From contig DASZUG010000037.1 in the NCBI GenBank assembly GCA_035547755.1, forward strand, positions 1-64,000: a stretch of 64,000 nucleotides of DNA. The letters are read 5' to 3'. The notes under the pieces are model-generated. The model was not told where the DNA came from. It ran no database searches and was given only the letters and a program-made list of their open reading frames with translations. The DNA is from Mesorhizobium_L sp035547755 (GTDB taxonomy: Bacteria; Pseudomonadota; Alphaproteobacteria; Rhizobiales; Rhizobiaceae). Each line of letters begins with the position of its first letter. Positions within the stretch are counted from its first letter, which is position 1. Shown one piece after another: positions 25,874-33,273 of the stretch. The position numbers were made by a program, and so were the translations under genes.

Positions 25874-26254
25874 ATGGTGCCATCTCATTCGCTCAAGGGC
25901 CTGCGCGTCCTCATTCTGGAGGACGAATATCTGATCGCCCTCGATGTCGAGCAGCTTTGCCGCGACCATGGAGCGGAAGATGTCTCCATTTCCCGTGGAA
26001 TACCGGACGTTCCCGAGGGTATTCCCACCCCTTTTGACATCGCCATCCTCGATCTGATGCTGAACGGTGAGACCACGCTTCCTTTCGCCGAAAGACTCCA
26101 TGCCCGCGGCGTTCCCTTCATCTTTGCCACCGGCTATGCGGACGCCACCGAAAAATTCGCGATGTTTTCCGGTGTTCCCGTGGTCGGAAAGCCTTACAGT
26201 TCGGAGGAATTGATCGGGGCGCTTGTCGAGGCGACGAACACCGCGTCAGCGTGA
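25874..26254 (+). CDS. Single-domain response regulator, FAT-GUY type
   Basis: A 126-residue receiver domain with no output domain. It has ILEDE (acidic pocket, residues 14-18), phospho-acceptor Asp60 in AILDLML, FATGYAD (about residues 83-89) and the conserved Lys in GKPYSS. The FATG(Y) stretch marks the FAT-GUY receiver subfamily, which includes Sphingomonas SdrG and Caulobacter MrrA; those act upstream of PhyR in the general stress response. A similar shuttle role is plausible here given its place beside ecfG. The 3' end overlaps the ecfG stop by 9 bp. Confidence 0.85.
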   Translation: MVPSHSLKGLRVLILEDEYLIALDVEQLCRDHGAEDVSISRGIPDVPEGIPTPFDIAILDLMLNGETTLPFAERLHARGVPFIFATGYADATEKFAMFSGVPVVGKPYSSEELIGALVEATNTASA

Positions 26255-26797
26255 GGTGTTGGAGCCGAGCACCTGAGCGGCTATGGCGTCGGGACCGTAA
26301 TCCGCTTCTCCCGATATCCCCAGAAGTTCCTGCAGGCGGGTACGCGCGCGGCTGACGCGGCTCTTGATCGTACCGACCGCGCAATCGCATATGGCGGCGG
26401 CTTCCTCATAGGAAAATCCGCTGGCGCCGATCAGTATGATCGCTTCGCGCTGGTCCTCCGGCAATTGCTGGAGAGCCAGGCGGAAATCCTCCAGATCCAG
26501 CGAACCCTGCTGGCTCGGATGAACGGCAAGACGGGAGGTCATGATCCCGTCGCTGTCCTGGACTTCGCGTCCGCGCTTGCGCATCTGGGAATAGAATTCG
26601 TTGCGCAAAATCGTGAACAGCCACGCCTTCAGATTGGTCCCTTCCTGGAAGCTTGCTTGTTTGTCCCACGCCTTGACCAACGTCTCCTGCACGAGATCGT
26701 CGGCCTTGTCCGCATTCTGCGACAATGACACGGCAAAAGCCCGCAAACTCGGGATGGCCAACAGCAAATCCTGCCTGAAGCCCTGGCTTGGAACCAT
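26246..26797 (-). CDS. ecfG: General stress sigma factor EcfG
   Basis: A 183-residue ECF15-type (EcfG) sigma factor. Region 2 is visible as LVQETLVKAWDKQASFQEG and region 4 as a helix-turn-helix with FSYEEAAAICDCAVGTIKSRVSRAR. It directs RNA polymerase to GGAAC-N16/17-CGTT promoters. It lies 6 bp after nepR in the same direction and shares the promoter at 27127-27151. The last 9 bp overlap the convergent response-regulator gene. This is the family-typical arrangement nepR-ecfG beside divergent phyR. Confidence 0.97.
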   Translation of the reverse strand: MVPSQGFRQDLLLAIPSLRAFAVSLSQNADKADDLVQETLVKAWDKQASFQEGTNLKAWLFTILRNEFYSQMRKRGREVQDSDGIMTSRLAVHPSQQGSLDLEDFRLALQQLPEDQREAIILIGASGFSYEEAAAICDCAVGTIKSRVSRARTRLQELLGISGEADYGPDAIAAQVLGSNTSR

Positions 26798-26803
26798 GAT
26801 GGC

Positions 26804-27001
26804 CTAGTTCCTGTTCGCCGAAGGATCGGCCTTTTCAAGCGCTGTCAGCAACTCGGTGAATCGATCCGGAATCTCGTCGGAAACGATTTCCTCGTAATAT
26901 TGTTTGAGCTTGCGCGCGATCTCGGAGTTTGAGCCCAGTATGTCTGCACTCGCAGTGCCGTCCCCCGGACGGCCGTGCGCCGGTCTGTTTTCTTTTGTCA
27001 T
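26804..27001 (-). CDS. nepR: Anti-sigma factor NepR
   Basis: A 65-residue protein with the NepR signature: IARKLKQYYEEIVSDEIPDRFTELL (residues about 28-52, two short helices). NepR holds EcfG inactive until phospho-PhyR titrates it. The N-terminal tail is Pro/Gly-rich and acidic-poor. It lies just upstream of ecfG and downstream of an exact EcfG promoter, so the anti-sigma and sigma factor are autoregulated together. Confidence 0.97.
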   Translation of the reverse strand: MTKENRPAHGRPGDGTASADILGSNSEIARKLKQYYEEIVSDEIPDRFTELLTALEKADPSANRN

Positions 27002-27126
27002 TCTTGTCTTTCACCCCAACGATCGAACACCGAGTTCAGGACGAGCTTCTTCCGCTTGTCCAGATGCTACTTCGGCGTTCGCTTTCCCTTCCACAGGTTC
27101 CCTCCACCTGAAGCAGCGACCAAAAA

Positions 27127-27151
27127 AACGCGTTTGTCCGTAAAGAGTTCC
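27127..27151 (-). promoter_or_regulatory. Sigma-EcfG promoter of nepR-ecfG (autoregulation)
   Basis: Minus strand: GGAAC (27151-27147), 16-nt spacer, CGTT (27130-27127). The nepR start at 27001 gives a leader of about 120 nt. Confidence 0.9.
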
Positions 27152-27160
27152 ATCGGCATG

Positions 27161-27185
27161 GGAACTTTTTATGGCTAAGTTCGTT
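27161..27185 (+). promoter_or_regulatory. Sigma-EcfG promoter of phyR
   Basis: Plus strand: GGAAC (27161-27165), 16-nt spacer, CGTT (27182-27185). It is divergent from the nepR promoter, with 9 bp between the two -35 boxes. The phyR start is at 27235. Confidence 0.9.
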
Positions 27186-27234
27186 TAAAAAGAGCATTAC
27201 GCGTCCAAACGTCGGTTGAGGGAGACGGAATTCC

Positions 27235-28029
27235 ATGAGTTTATCGGCAACGATTGCGCCGCAGCTACCTTTCCTGAGGCGCTATTCGCGCGCGGTGTCC
27301 GGGTCGCAAACGAGCGGCGACGCGCTCGTCGCGGCGGTACTGGAAGCGATTATTGCGGATGTGAATATCTTCCCGCAGGCTTCATCGCCGCGTGTCGCCC
27401 TTTATAAGGCGTTCGCGAAACTATATTCCTCGATAGCAATCAAGGTGCCGCATATAAGCGCGGCCTCGCAATGGGAACAACGTGCGGCCGCCAATTTGGC
27501 GGCCATCGCGCCGCGGCCGCGGCAAGCCTTTCTCCTCGTCGCCGTCGAAGGCTTCAGCGACGATGAGGCGGCGGAGATCCTCGATGCGAACGAAGAGGAA
27601 TTTTCGGGTCTCCTGCAGGAAGCCAGCAGCGAAATCTCCAGGCAGGTCGCGACCGATATCCTCATCATCGAGGACGAACCGCTGATCGCCATGGATATCG
27701 AACAGATGGTGGAAAGCCTCGGTCACAGGGTCGTGGGCACCGCCCGCACCCAGAAGGAAGCGATCGCGCTGTTCCACAAGACCAATCCCAAGATGGTGCT
27801 CGCCGACATCCAGTTGGCCGATGGCAGCTCCGGCATCGACGCGGTGAACGAGATTCTGTCCAGCACGGCGGTTCCCGTGATTTTCATCACCGCCTTCCCT
27901 GAGCGGTTGCTGACGGGAGAACGTCCCGAGCCTGCCTTCCTCGTCACCAAGCCCTTCAACCCCGACATGGTGAAGGCTCTGATCAGTCAGGCCCTCTTCT
28001 TCGACCGGCAGGCCAGGGCGGCCGCCTGA
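27235..28029 (+). CDS. phyR: General stress response regulator PhyR
   Basis: A 264-residue regulator: an N-terminal sigma-like domain (about residues 1-125) and a C-terminal receiver domain (about 140-258) with ILIIEDE (acidic pocket), phospho-acceptor Asp191 in VLADIQLADG, FITAFPE and the Lys of LVTKPFN. When phosphorylated, the sigma-like domain binds NepR and frees EcfG. The ribosome binding site GAGGGAG precedes the ATG at 27235. It is transcribed divergently from nepR-ecfG from an EcfG-type promoter and ends in a strong terminator. Confidence 0.97.
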   Translation: MSLSATIAPQLPFLRRYSRAVSGSQTSGDALVAAVLEAIIADVNIFPQASSPRVALYKAFAKLYSSIAIKVPHISAASQWEQRAAANLAAIAPRPRQAFLLVAVEGFSDDEAAEILDANEEEFSGLLQEASSEISRQVATDILIIEDEPLIAMDIEQMVESLGHRVVGTARTQKEAIALFHKTNPKMVLADIQLADGSSGIDAVNEILSSTAVPVIFITAFPERLLTGERPEPAFLVTKPFNPDMVKALISQALFFDRQARAAA

Positions 28030-28053
28030 GGGCATCTGCCGCATAACTGAACA

Positions 28054-28084
28054 AAAAATGGCTGCCCTCCGGCGGCCATTTTTC
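28054..28084 (+). terminator. Rho-independent terminator of phyR
   Basis: AAAAATGGC pairs with GCCATTTTT around a GC-rich loop, ending in TTTTTCTTT. It lies 25 bp past the phyR stop codon. Confidence 0.8.
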
Positions 28085-28091
28085 TTTCCAC

Positions 28092-28116
28092 GGAACAAAT
28101 CGGTTCGGCTCCCGTT
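28092..28116 (+). promoter_or_regulatory. Sigma-EcfG promoter of the DUF1328 gene
   Basis: GGAAC (28092-28096), 16-nt spacer, CGTT (28113-28116). The gene starts at 28202, about 80 nt after the expected transcript start. Confidence 0.85.
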
Positions 28117-28201
28117 CATAATTCACACGCTAGATGAAGTCTCATAGCGGGCTGGAAACAGTTCCGAAGCCGCTTTTCTCACGTTTTTGGCAGGTTCCCA
28201 A

Positions 28202-28369
28202 ATGTTGTATTGGTCTTTGGTTTTTCTGGTCGTAGCCGTCATCGCGGGGGCCCTTGGCTTGGGTGGCGTGGCAGGGGCTTCGGCAGGCATGGCGCAGGTT
28301 CTGTTTTTCATCTTCCTTGCGTTGCTCGGCCTGTCGCTGCTCGCGAGCGTGATGCGCCGCGCCCGATAG
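28202..28369 (+). CDS. DUF1328 (YtjA-like) small membrane protein
   Basis: A 55-residue protein made of two hydrophobic helices with small residues between them: LYWSLVFLVVAVIAGALG and the GLGGVAGASAGMAQVLFFIF stretch split across the turn. This is the DUF1328 pattern, found in stress-induced small proteins. The ATG at 28202 is preferred; an in-frame TTG at 28187 would add 5 residues. The gene has its own EcfG-type promoter and is the first downstream of phyR. Confidence 0.8.
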   Translation: MLYWSLVFLVVAVIAGALGLGGVAGASAGMAQVLFFIFLALLGLSLLASVMRRAR

Positions 28370-28422
28370 AACTAGTCAGAACGCGCTGTTGGAAACCGCC
28401 CCCTCAAACGGTTTCCGGACAC

Positions 28423-28464
28423 CGCCGGGATACAAGCCAAACGGCATGGTCCCGGCGGCGTTTT
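28423..28464 (+). terminator. Possible terminator between DUF1328 and kinase genes
   Basis: CGCCGGGA (28423-28430) pairs with TCCCGGCG (28450-28457), followed by GCGTTTTGTG. The loop is 19 nt and the T run short, so this is weaker than the others. Confidence 0.45.
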
Positions 28465-28555
28465 GTGTGATGGCAGGATGCTTCACGTTTGCAGGTAAAT
28501 TTGCGCTGAGCTTCCGTCAGCCCCACCAACCTACGTCTGGCCGCTCATCCCGGCA

Positions 28556-28580
28556 GGAACCCAATCATCCGCCGCTCGTT
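28556..28580 (+). promoter_or_regulatory. Sigma-EcfG promoter of the PAS-HWE histidine kinase
   Basis: GGAAC (28556-28560), 16-nt spacer, CGTT (28577-28580). The ATG at 28605 lies about 18 nt after the expected transcript start. A stress-induced kinase for PhyR would give positive feedback. Confidence 0.8.
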
Positions 28581-28604
28581 CTAGCAGGAACACTGGAAAC
28601 CGGG

Positions 28605-29639
28605 ATGAATTCAGACGATTTCCGCGACAGCAGAAGGGGCATGACAACGAAGGGACGACCCGCACCGGGCGCTGCTCGCAACGTGTCGTCGAGTCTCAAG
28701 CGCGCCCTTAAGAACATTGGCGTTCTGGTGATCTACCAGGACAAGGACCTCAATGTCCTGTGGAGCGAAAACATTCCCCTCCTGTGGTCGCGTAAGGATC
28801 TGGTCGGTCACAAGGGCGACGGTTATCTTCCGGGATCAGAGGCAGAGCGCCTGACCGAGGCTAAAGCCGCCGTCCTGCGGACAAACAAGCCCGAAACCCT
28901 GCAAATATCGATCAGCGGCGAAGAAGGCATCAGGTGGTTCGATGTATGGGTCGACGCCGATCGCCGGAATGGAGTGACGCATGGCCTCGTCACCACTGCG
29001 ATAGACGTAACGGAGCACCGGCGCCGGGAACAGACCCTGCGGGCGTTGTTGCGCGAGGTCAGCCATCGTTCCAAGAACCTGTTGTCCATCATTCAGAGCA
29101 TCGCAACCCAGACGGGCCGGTATTCACGGGGGATAGACAGCTTTCTTGCACGCTTTCGTGGCCGCTTGCAGTCGCTGGCCTCCTCGCAGGATCTGGTGAC
29201 GTCGTCGAACTGGCACGGCGCCGGTTTCCGCGAATTGGTCGCGGGCCAACTCCTGCGCTATTGCGCCAGCCCCGAGCAGAACTTTCGCCTGCAGGGGGAG
29301 GATCCCTATCTGAGCCCGAACGCCGCGCTTCACATCGGTTTGGCGGTTCACGAATTGACGGTCAATTCAGTCAGCTTCGGCGCCCTTTCCAAGCCCGACG
29401 GGACGGTCGTCGTTTCGGCGCTGCTTCGTCCAGAAAACGATGGCGCGCTCGAACTTGTTTGGACGGAAAAGGTCGCCCTGGACATTGAGACCCTCAAGGA
29501 GAAGGAGGAGCGCTTCGGGACGGTTGCCTTGAAGAGAGTCGTGCCGGCATCATTGAACGGCAACGCGACGCTTACGATCGACGCGCACGGGCTGGAATAT
29601 CGTCTTTTGATCCCGAGAGGCAATTTCGAGATGAGATAG
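28605..29639 (+). CDS. PAS-domain HWE histidine kinase under EcfG control
   Basis: A 344-residue soluble kinase. After a basic, Ser-rich N-terminus a PAS domain spans about residues 28-140, then the HWE kinase domain with LREVSHRSKNLLSIIQSIA (phospho-acceptor His154), AVHELTVNSVSFGALS (N box) and a C-terminal ATP-binding region that ends near the stop. HWE kinases are the usual activators of PhyR-type regulators. Its position beside phyR and an exact EcfG promoter (28556-28580) make it a good candidate for a stress-circuit input or feedback element; the direct target is not shown by sequence. Confidence 0.85.
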   Translation: MNSDDFRDSRRGMTTKGRPAPGAARNVSSSLKRALKNIGVLVIYQDKDLNVLWSENIPLLWSRKDLVGHKGDGYLPGSEAERLTEAKAAVLRTNKPETLQISISGEEGIRWFDVWVDADRRNGVTHGLVTTAIDVTEHRRREQTLRALLREVSHRSKNLLSIIQSIATQTGRYSRGIDSFLARFRGRLQSLASSQDLVTSSNWHGAGFRELVAGQLLRYCASPEQNFRLQGEDPYLSPNAALHIGLAVHELTVNSVSFGALSKPDGTVVVSALLRPENDGALELVWTEKVALDIETLKEKEERFGTVALKRVVPASLNGNATLTIDAHGLEYRLLIPRGNFEMR

Positions 29640-29680
29640 TCGGGCTGCCGCTGACTTCGCCGAACCAGGTTCTTCGATGG

Positions 29681-29804
29681 AGAAAAGAGAAGCCGGCATG
29701 AAGCCGGCTTCCAACCTGATCCGTATCGGTTCGGGGAAAACCGACCGGAAGTCAGTCGTGGATGCCGGGTATGGGGGCGTCGGGGGTTTAGCATCCGCGA
29801 CCAT
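29681..29804 (-). ncRNA. Candidate EcfG-dependent small RNA with a C-rich loop (GsrN-like design)
   Basis: This reads leftward from an exact EcfG promoter at 29811-29835. On the minus strand the predicted RNA has a 6-bp stem (GGATGC/GCATCC, positions 29796-29791 and 29765-29760) closing a 25-nt loop that holds 14 cytosines in three runs. Further on, a 9-bp stem (GAAGCCGGC/GCCGGCTTC, 29711-29703 and 29697-29689) is followed by TCTTTTCT, a typical terminator. The predicted length is about 120 nt, ending near 29681. The 5' end is estimated as about 7 nt after the -10 box. No protein gene on this strand fits the promoter. The closest functional analogue I know is Caulobacter GsrN, an EcfG-dependent sRNA with a C-rich loop that pairs with target mRNAs. 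Confidence 0.7.
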
Positions 29805-29810
29805 CCCACA

Positions 29811-29835
29811 AACGACGGGCAGGCGGGAAAGTTCC
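29811..29835 (-). promoter_or_regulatory. Sigma-EcfG promoter with no downstream protein gene
   Basis: Minus strand: GGAAC (29835-29831), 16-nt spacer, CGTT (29814-29811). It points into the intergenic region behind the HWE kinase gene. This is the promoter of the candidate small RNA. Confidence 0.8.
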
Positions 29836-30073
29836 AAGGGAGGCATCAAATATTTCGGGCTCGCTTCGGAACCGAAATCCCGGCTAAAAGTTAAATCGCG
29901 AAGGGATTTGTCAACGGCTGGATATTCTCGCCGGGTTTCCGCATACCGGAAAGCGTCGTGGGCTCGTGACGAAGCTCACAAAAGGGAGGATAACCATCTG
30001 CGCTGATGACACCGGTAATCGTCCCTCCGGTGTGATAGATAGCAGTTGGGGGACGTTATTGAGGAGCAATTGC

Positions 30074-30343
30074 ATGAAAATACTGCTTATTGCACTGGCC
30101 ATTATAGGCATGGTGACGGCGGTTTCCGGCTGCACCACGGCGGAGCAGACGGGAGTGGGTGGCGCGGCAGTCGGCGCGGCGGTAGGCGGTCTTGCGACCG
30201 GGCGCACCAGCGGAGCGCTGGCGGGCGCCTTGATAGGCGGCACGGCTGGCTATCTCATCGGACGGTCGGCGGATCATCCCGGCTATTGCCGCTACCGCTA
30301 TCGCAGGCATGGCCACTGGCACTATTACGAGGACCGCTGCTAG
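30074..30343 (+). CDS. Glycine-zipper lipoprotein (YMGG/17-kDa-antigen type)
   Basis: An 89-residue protein with a lipoprotein signal (hydrophobic run followed by AVSGC, lipobox Cys near residue 20). The mature region is a glycine zipper with GGAAVGAAVGGLATG, GALAGALIGG and GYLIGRSAD, followed by a basic, aromatic tail rich in Tyr, His and Arg ending in Cys. Such proteins are outer-membrane or periplasmic stress-associated lipoproteins of unknown mechanism. The ATG at 30074 follows GAGGAGCAATTGC. A terminator lies 20 bp past the stop. Confidence 0.85.
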   Translation: MKILLIALAIIGMVTAVSGCTTAEQTGVGGAAVGAAVGGLATGRTSGALAGALIGGTAGYLIGRSADHPGYCRYRYRRHGHWHYYEDRC

Positions 30344-30362
30344 GCGCGGTCTGAAACAGAGT

Positions 30363-30394
30363 GAAGGAGCCGGATTTCCGGCTCCTTCGTCCTT
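30363..30394 (+). terminator. Rho-independent terminator after the glycine-zipper lipoprotein
   Basis: GAAGGAGCCGG (30363-30373) pairs with CCGGCTCCTTC (30378-30388), followed by GTCCTTTTC. Confidence 0.8.
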
Positions 30395-30542
30395 TTCGGG
30401 TTAGCGGTCGAAGCGCCACGCGGAATCAGCTGCCTCTCACGCGAGAACGCGGCTTAAAATCCCATTATCGATGCCGATTCTCGTCCGGTTTGGCGGATAT
30501 TTCTTTTTTCGTTTCGAAAAAGAATGACACCTTTCAGGAAGT

Positions 30543-31832
30543 ATGGTCCTAAAGTCTTCTCAGGGCGGCAGCACGCAACGGGAGGACAATGAAGTCATGA
30601 CGGCGGGAATCCGTCACGAGGATCTGCGCAGGCGCAATCGCGCGATGGTTCTGTCCTCCATGCGCAGGATGGGACAGCCCTCCCGCACCGAAATCGCCGC
30701 TGCGACAGGCCTCAGCAATTCCACGATTTCGGCGATTTCGGCAGGGCTCATCCAGGAGGGCCTTCTTCTCGAAGGCAAAAGCGAAACCGCGAATGCCAGG
30801 CGCGGCCGGCCACAGGTGGCGCTGGAGCTCAATCCCTGTGCGTGCTCCATCATTGCCGTGGTGCTCTCACTCAATTCGCTCTCGGCCGCGCTGATCGACT
30901 ATGCCGGTTCGGTGATCATGGAGGATCACAAGCGCATCCCGACCCTTACTCTCGAAAAGGATGCGTTGGTCGCCGCGCTCCTCGACGTCATCCGATCGCT
31001 TCTGAGACATCGGAAGGAAAAGACGCATAGGGTGATCCGCATCTCCATCGCCATACAGGGCATCACCGATTGTGCCGAAGGCACGATGCTGTGGTCGCCT
31101 ATCACCGCGCACACCGACATTCCGTTCGGCAGGATCGTCGAAGCGGAGTTCGGCATCCCCTGCACGATCGAAAACGACTGCAACATGATCGCCGTCGCCC
31201 TGCGATGGCGCGCGCCGGAGCGGTTCCGGGAGAATTTCGTCTCGCTCCTGCTTTCCAACGGCATCGGCATGGGGCTCTTCCTCAAGGGTCAGTTGTTCAC
31301 CGGAACGCGGTCGTCCGGCGGCGAATTCGGTCATATGATGCACAGGCCCGGAGGCGCGCTTTGCCGCTGTGGGCAGCGTGGATGCATCGAGGCTTATGCC
31401 GGCAATTACGGCATCTGGCGCAATGCCCGGCGCGGCGGCGACGAGGATCTGCCGATGGCCGATATCAGCCAGTCGGAAATGCAGCATCTGGCGGATGCCG
31501 CGCGCGATCATGACGGCCCCGAACGGGAGGCCTACCGCCGCGCCGGCGAAGCCATAGGCTATGGTCTGGGGAGTCTCTTCGCGCTTGTCGATCCGGCGCC
31601 GGTCATGATCGTGGGGGCAGGCGCCGAAGCCTTCGATCTCCTCGAACAGCCCCTGCGCGAAGCAATCTCCCGGACGGTCGGCGGGCAACATGCCTCCGAT
31701 CTCACCTTCGATACCGAGCCCGATGAACTGCCTCTGACCCGCGAAGGCTGCGCTATGCACGCGCTGACCTTCGTTGATCATGAGATTTTCTCGAACGGCC
31801 CGTTGCCGATGGAACAGACAAAGGCGGCGTGA
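30543..31832 (+). CDS. ROK family transcriptional regulator
   Basis: A 429-residue protein. The N-terminal part (about residues 28-90) is a MarR-type winged helix (RTEIAAATGLSNSTISAISAG). The rest is a ROK sugar-kinase fold: IENDCN, GIGMGLFLKG, GEFGHMM and the zinc motif CRCGQRGCIE near residue 280. Such proteins repress sugar or amino-sugar genes. No transporter or sugar enzyme lies beside it, so the regulon is unclear. The start may be 30543 or the ATG at 30597 (MTAGIRHEDL), which has GGAGG upstream. Confidence 0.88.
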   Translation: MVLKSSQGGSTQREDNEVMTAGIRHEDLRRRNRAMVLSSMRRMGQPSRTEIAAATGLSNSTISAISAGLIQEGLLLEGKSETANARRGRPQVALELNPCACSIIAVVLSLNSLSAALIDYAGSVIMEDHKRIPTLTLEKDALVAALLDVIRSLLRHRKEKTHRVIRISIAIQGITDCAEGTMLWSPITAHTDIPFGRIVEAEFGIPCTIENDCNMIAVALRWRAPERFRENFVSLLLSNGIGMGLFLKGQLFTGTRSSGGEFGHMMHRPGGALCRCGQRGCIEAYAGNYGIWRNARRGGDEDLPMADISQSEMQHLADAARDHDGPEREAYRRAGEAIGYGLGSLFALVDPAPVMIVGAGAEAFDLLEQPLREAISRTVGGQHASDLTFDTEPDELPLTREGCAMHALTFVDHEIFSNGPLPMEQTKAA

Positions 31833-31847
31833 GGCGGACGCGGCGAA

Positions 31848-32537
31848 TTATTCTTCCTGGATGGCGTAGCCCGCCCCACGGATGGTGCGGATGACATCGG
31901 GCATGCGGCCGTTGTTCACTGCTTTTCTCAGACGCCCCACATGCACGTCCACTGTGCGTTCGTCGATATAGATGGTCTCGCCCCAGACATTGTCGAGCAA
32001 CTGTCCGCGGGAAAAGACCCGGCCGGGATGACGCATCATGAATTCGAGAAGGCGGAACTCCGTCGGCCCGAGCTTTATCTCCATCTTCTTGCGATAGACG
32101 CGATGGGATTCCCGGTCGAGCACCACGTCGCCGACCTTGAGCACGCTCGACAGGACCTCCGGCTTGGCGCGGCGAAGCAGCGCTCTGACGCGCGCCATGA
32201 ATTCCGGCATGGAAAAAGGCTTCACCAGATAATCGTCCGCGCCCGTCGAGAGACCGCGGACGCGATCGCTTTCCTCACCGCGCGCCGTCAGCATGATGAC
32301 AGGCAGCCGCTCGGTTTCCGGACGCAGCCGCAACCGCCGGCAAAGCTCGATCCCCGACACCGCCGGCACCATCCAGTCGAGCACCAGGAGATCGGGAATG
32401 TTTTCCCTGAGCCGCATTTCGGCTTCATCGCCTCTGTTGATGATCTCGACCTGATAGCCTTCGGCTTCGAGATTATATTGCAGCAGGACGCAGAGCGGTT
32501 CCTCGTCCTCGACCACCATGATCTTCGGTGCGATCAT
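31848..32537 (-). CDS. phoB: Phosphate regulon response regulator PhoB
   Basis: A 229-residue OmpR-type regulator: receiver domain (about 5-120) with the acidic pair EDEE, phospho-acceptor Asp in LLVLDWMVP and Lys in LVKPFSM, then a winged helix with FMMRHPGRVFSRGQLLDNVWG. Last gene of the pst operon, 10 bp after phoU. In this window no phoR kinase accompanies it. Confidence 0.95.
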   Translation of the reverse strand: MIAPKIMVVEDEEPLCVLLQYNLEAEGYQVEIINRGDEAEMRLRENIPDLLVLDWMVPAVSGIELCRRLRLRPETERLPVIMLTARGEESDRVRGLSTGADDYLVKPFSMPEFMARVRALLRRAKPEVLSSVLKVGDVVLDRESHRVYRKKMEIKLGPTEFRLLEFMMRHPGRVFSRGQLLDNVWGETIYIDERTVDVHVGRLRKAVNNGRMPDVIRTIRGAGYAIQEE

Positions 32538-32547
32538 TCCGGCTCCC

Positions 32548-33252
32548 TCATTCCGCGAGAACGGCCGTCGTCTCGTCCTGCTTCGGGCGATAAGGCGGCA
32601 ATTGCGATCCCGTGATCACATAATAGGCGTTTTCGGCGATGTTGGTCACGTGGTCGCCGATGCGTTCCAGATTCTTGGCGCAGAAGAGAAGATGGGTACA
32701 GGCGGTGATATTGCGTGGATCCTCCATCATATAGGTCAGAAGTTCGCGGAAGATCGCCGTATACTGGATGTCGATCTTCTCGTCTTCGGCCCGCATTTCG
32801 CGCAGGCCCTCGACATCTTTCCTCTCATAATGTGCGATGACGCCGGCGGCCTGCGTAAGCACCATCTCCGCCATGGTCTCGATGCTGTGTGAATAGTGCC
32901 GAGGCGCTACCGTCTCGCCCACGGCGCCGACGCGCTTGGCGATATTCTTCGCGAGATCGCCGATGCGCTCGAGGTCGGCAGCCATGCGGATCGCGCCAAC
33001 GACGGCCCGCAGATCGGCGGCCATGGGTTGGCGTCTCGCGATCAGCCTGATCGCTCTGTCATCGAGTTCGCGCTGGCGCGCATCCATGACCGCGTCCTCG
33101 CTGATCACATGCTGCGACAGGATTTCATCGGAATCGATCAGCGCACGTGTCGCCCTCCCGACCATTTCGGACGCCATCGCGCCCATGGAACGGATCAACC
33201 CATCGATCTCGTTGAGATCGTCGTCGAATGACGTGACGATATGCTCGGCCAT
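32548..33252 (-). CDS. phoU: Phosphate signalling protein PhoU
   Basis: A 234-residue all-helical protein with the two PhoU three-helix bundles. The metal-binding-type motifs are DLERIGDLAKNIAKR (about 90) and NLERIGDHVTNIAEN (about 195), which are the E/DxxRxxDxxxxI repeats of the family. It links the Pst transporter to the PhoB/PhoR system. It lies between pstB (21-bp gap) and phoB (10-bp gap). Confidence 0.97.
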   Translation of the reverse strand: MAEHIVTSFDDDLNEIDGLIRSMGAMASEMVGRATRALIDSDEILSQHVISEDAVMDARQRELDDRAIRLIARRQPMAADLRAVVGAIRMAADLERIGDLAKNIAKRVGAVGETVAPRHYSHSIETMAEMVLTQAAGVIAHYERKDVEGLREMRAEDEKIDIQYTAIFRELLTYMMEDPRNITACTHLLFCAKNLERIGDHVTNIAENAYYVITGSQLPPYRPKQDETTAVLAE

Positions 33253-33273
33253 TTTCGATCCCCTTGGTGAACG

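Noticed and set aside
28588..28592. Second GGAAC just before the HWE kinase start
   Set aside because: No CGTT follows at 16-17 nt. The exact motif at 28556 explains the gene.
29550..29849. 99-codon minus-strand frame across the candidate small RNA
   Set aside because: It begins upstream of the predicted promoter start and overlaps the kinase gene. It has no ribosome site or family match.
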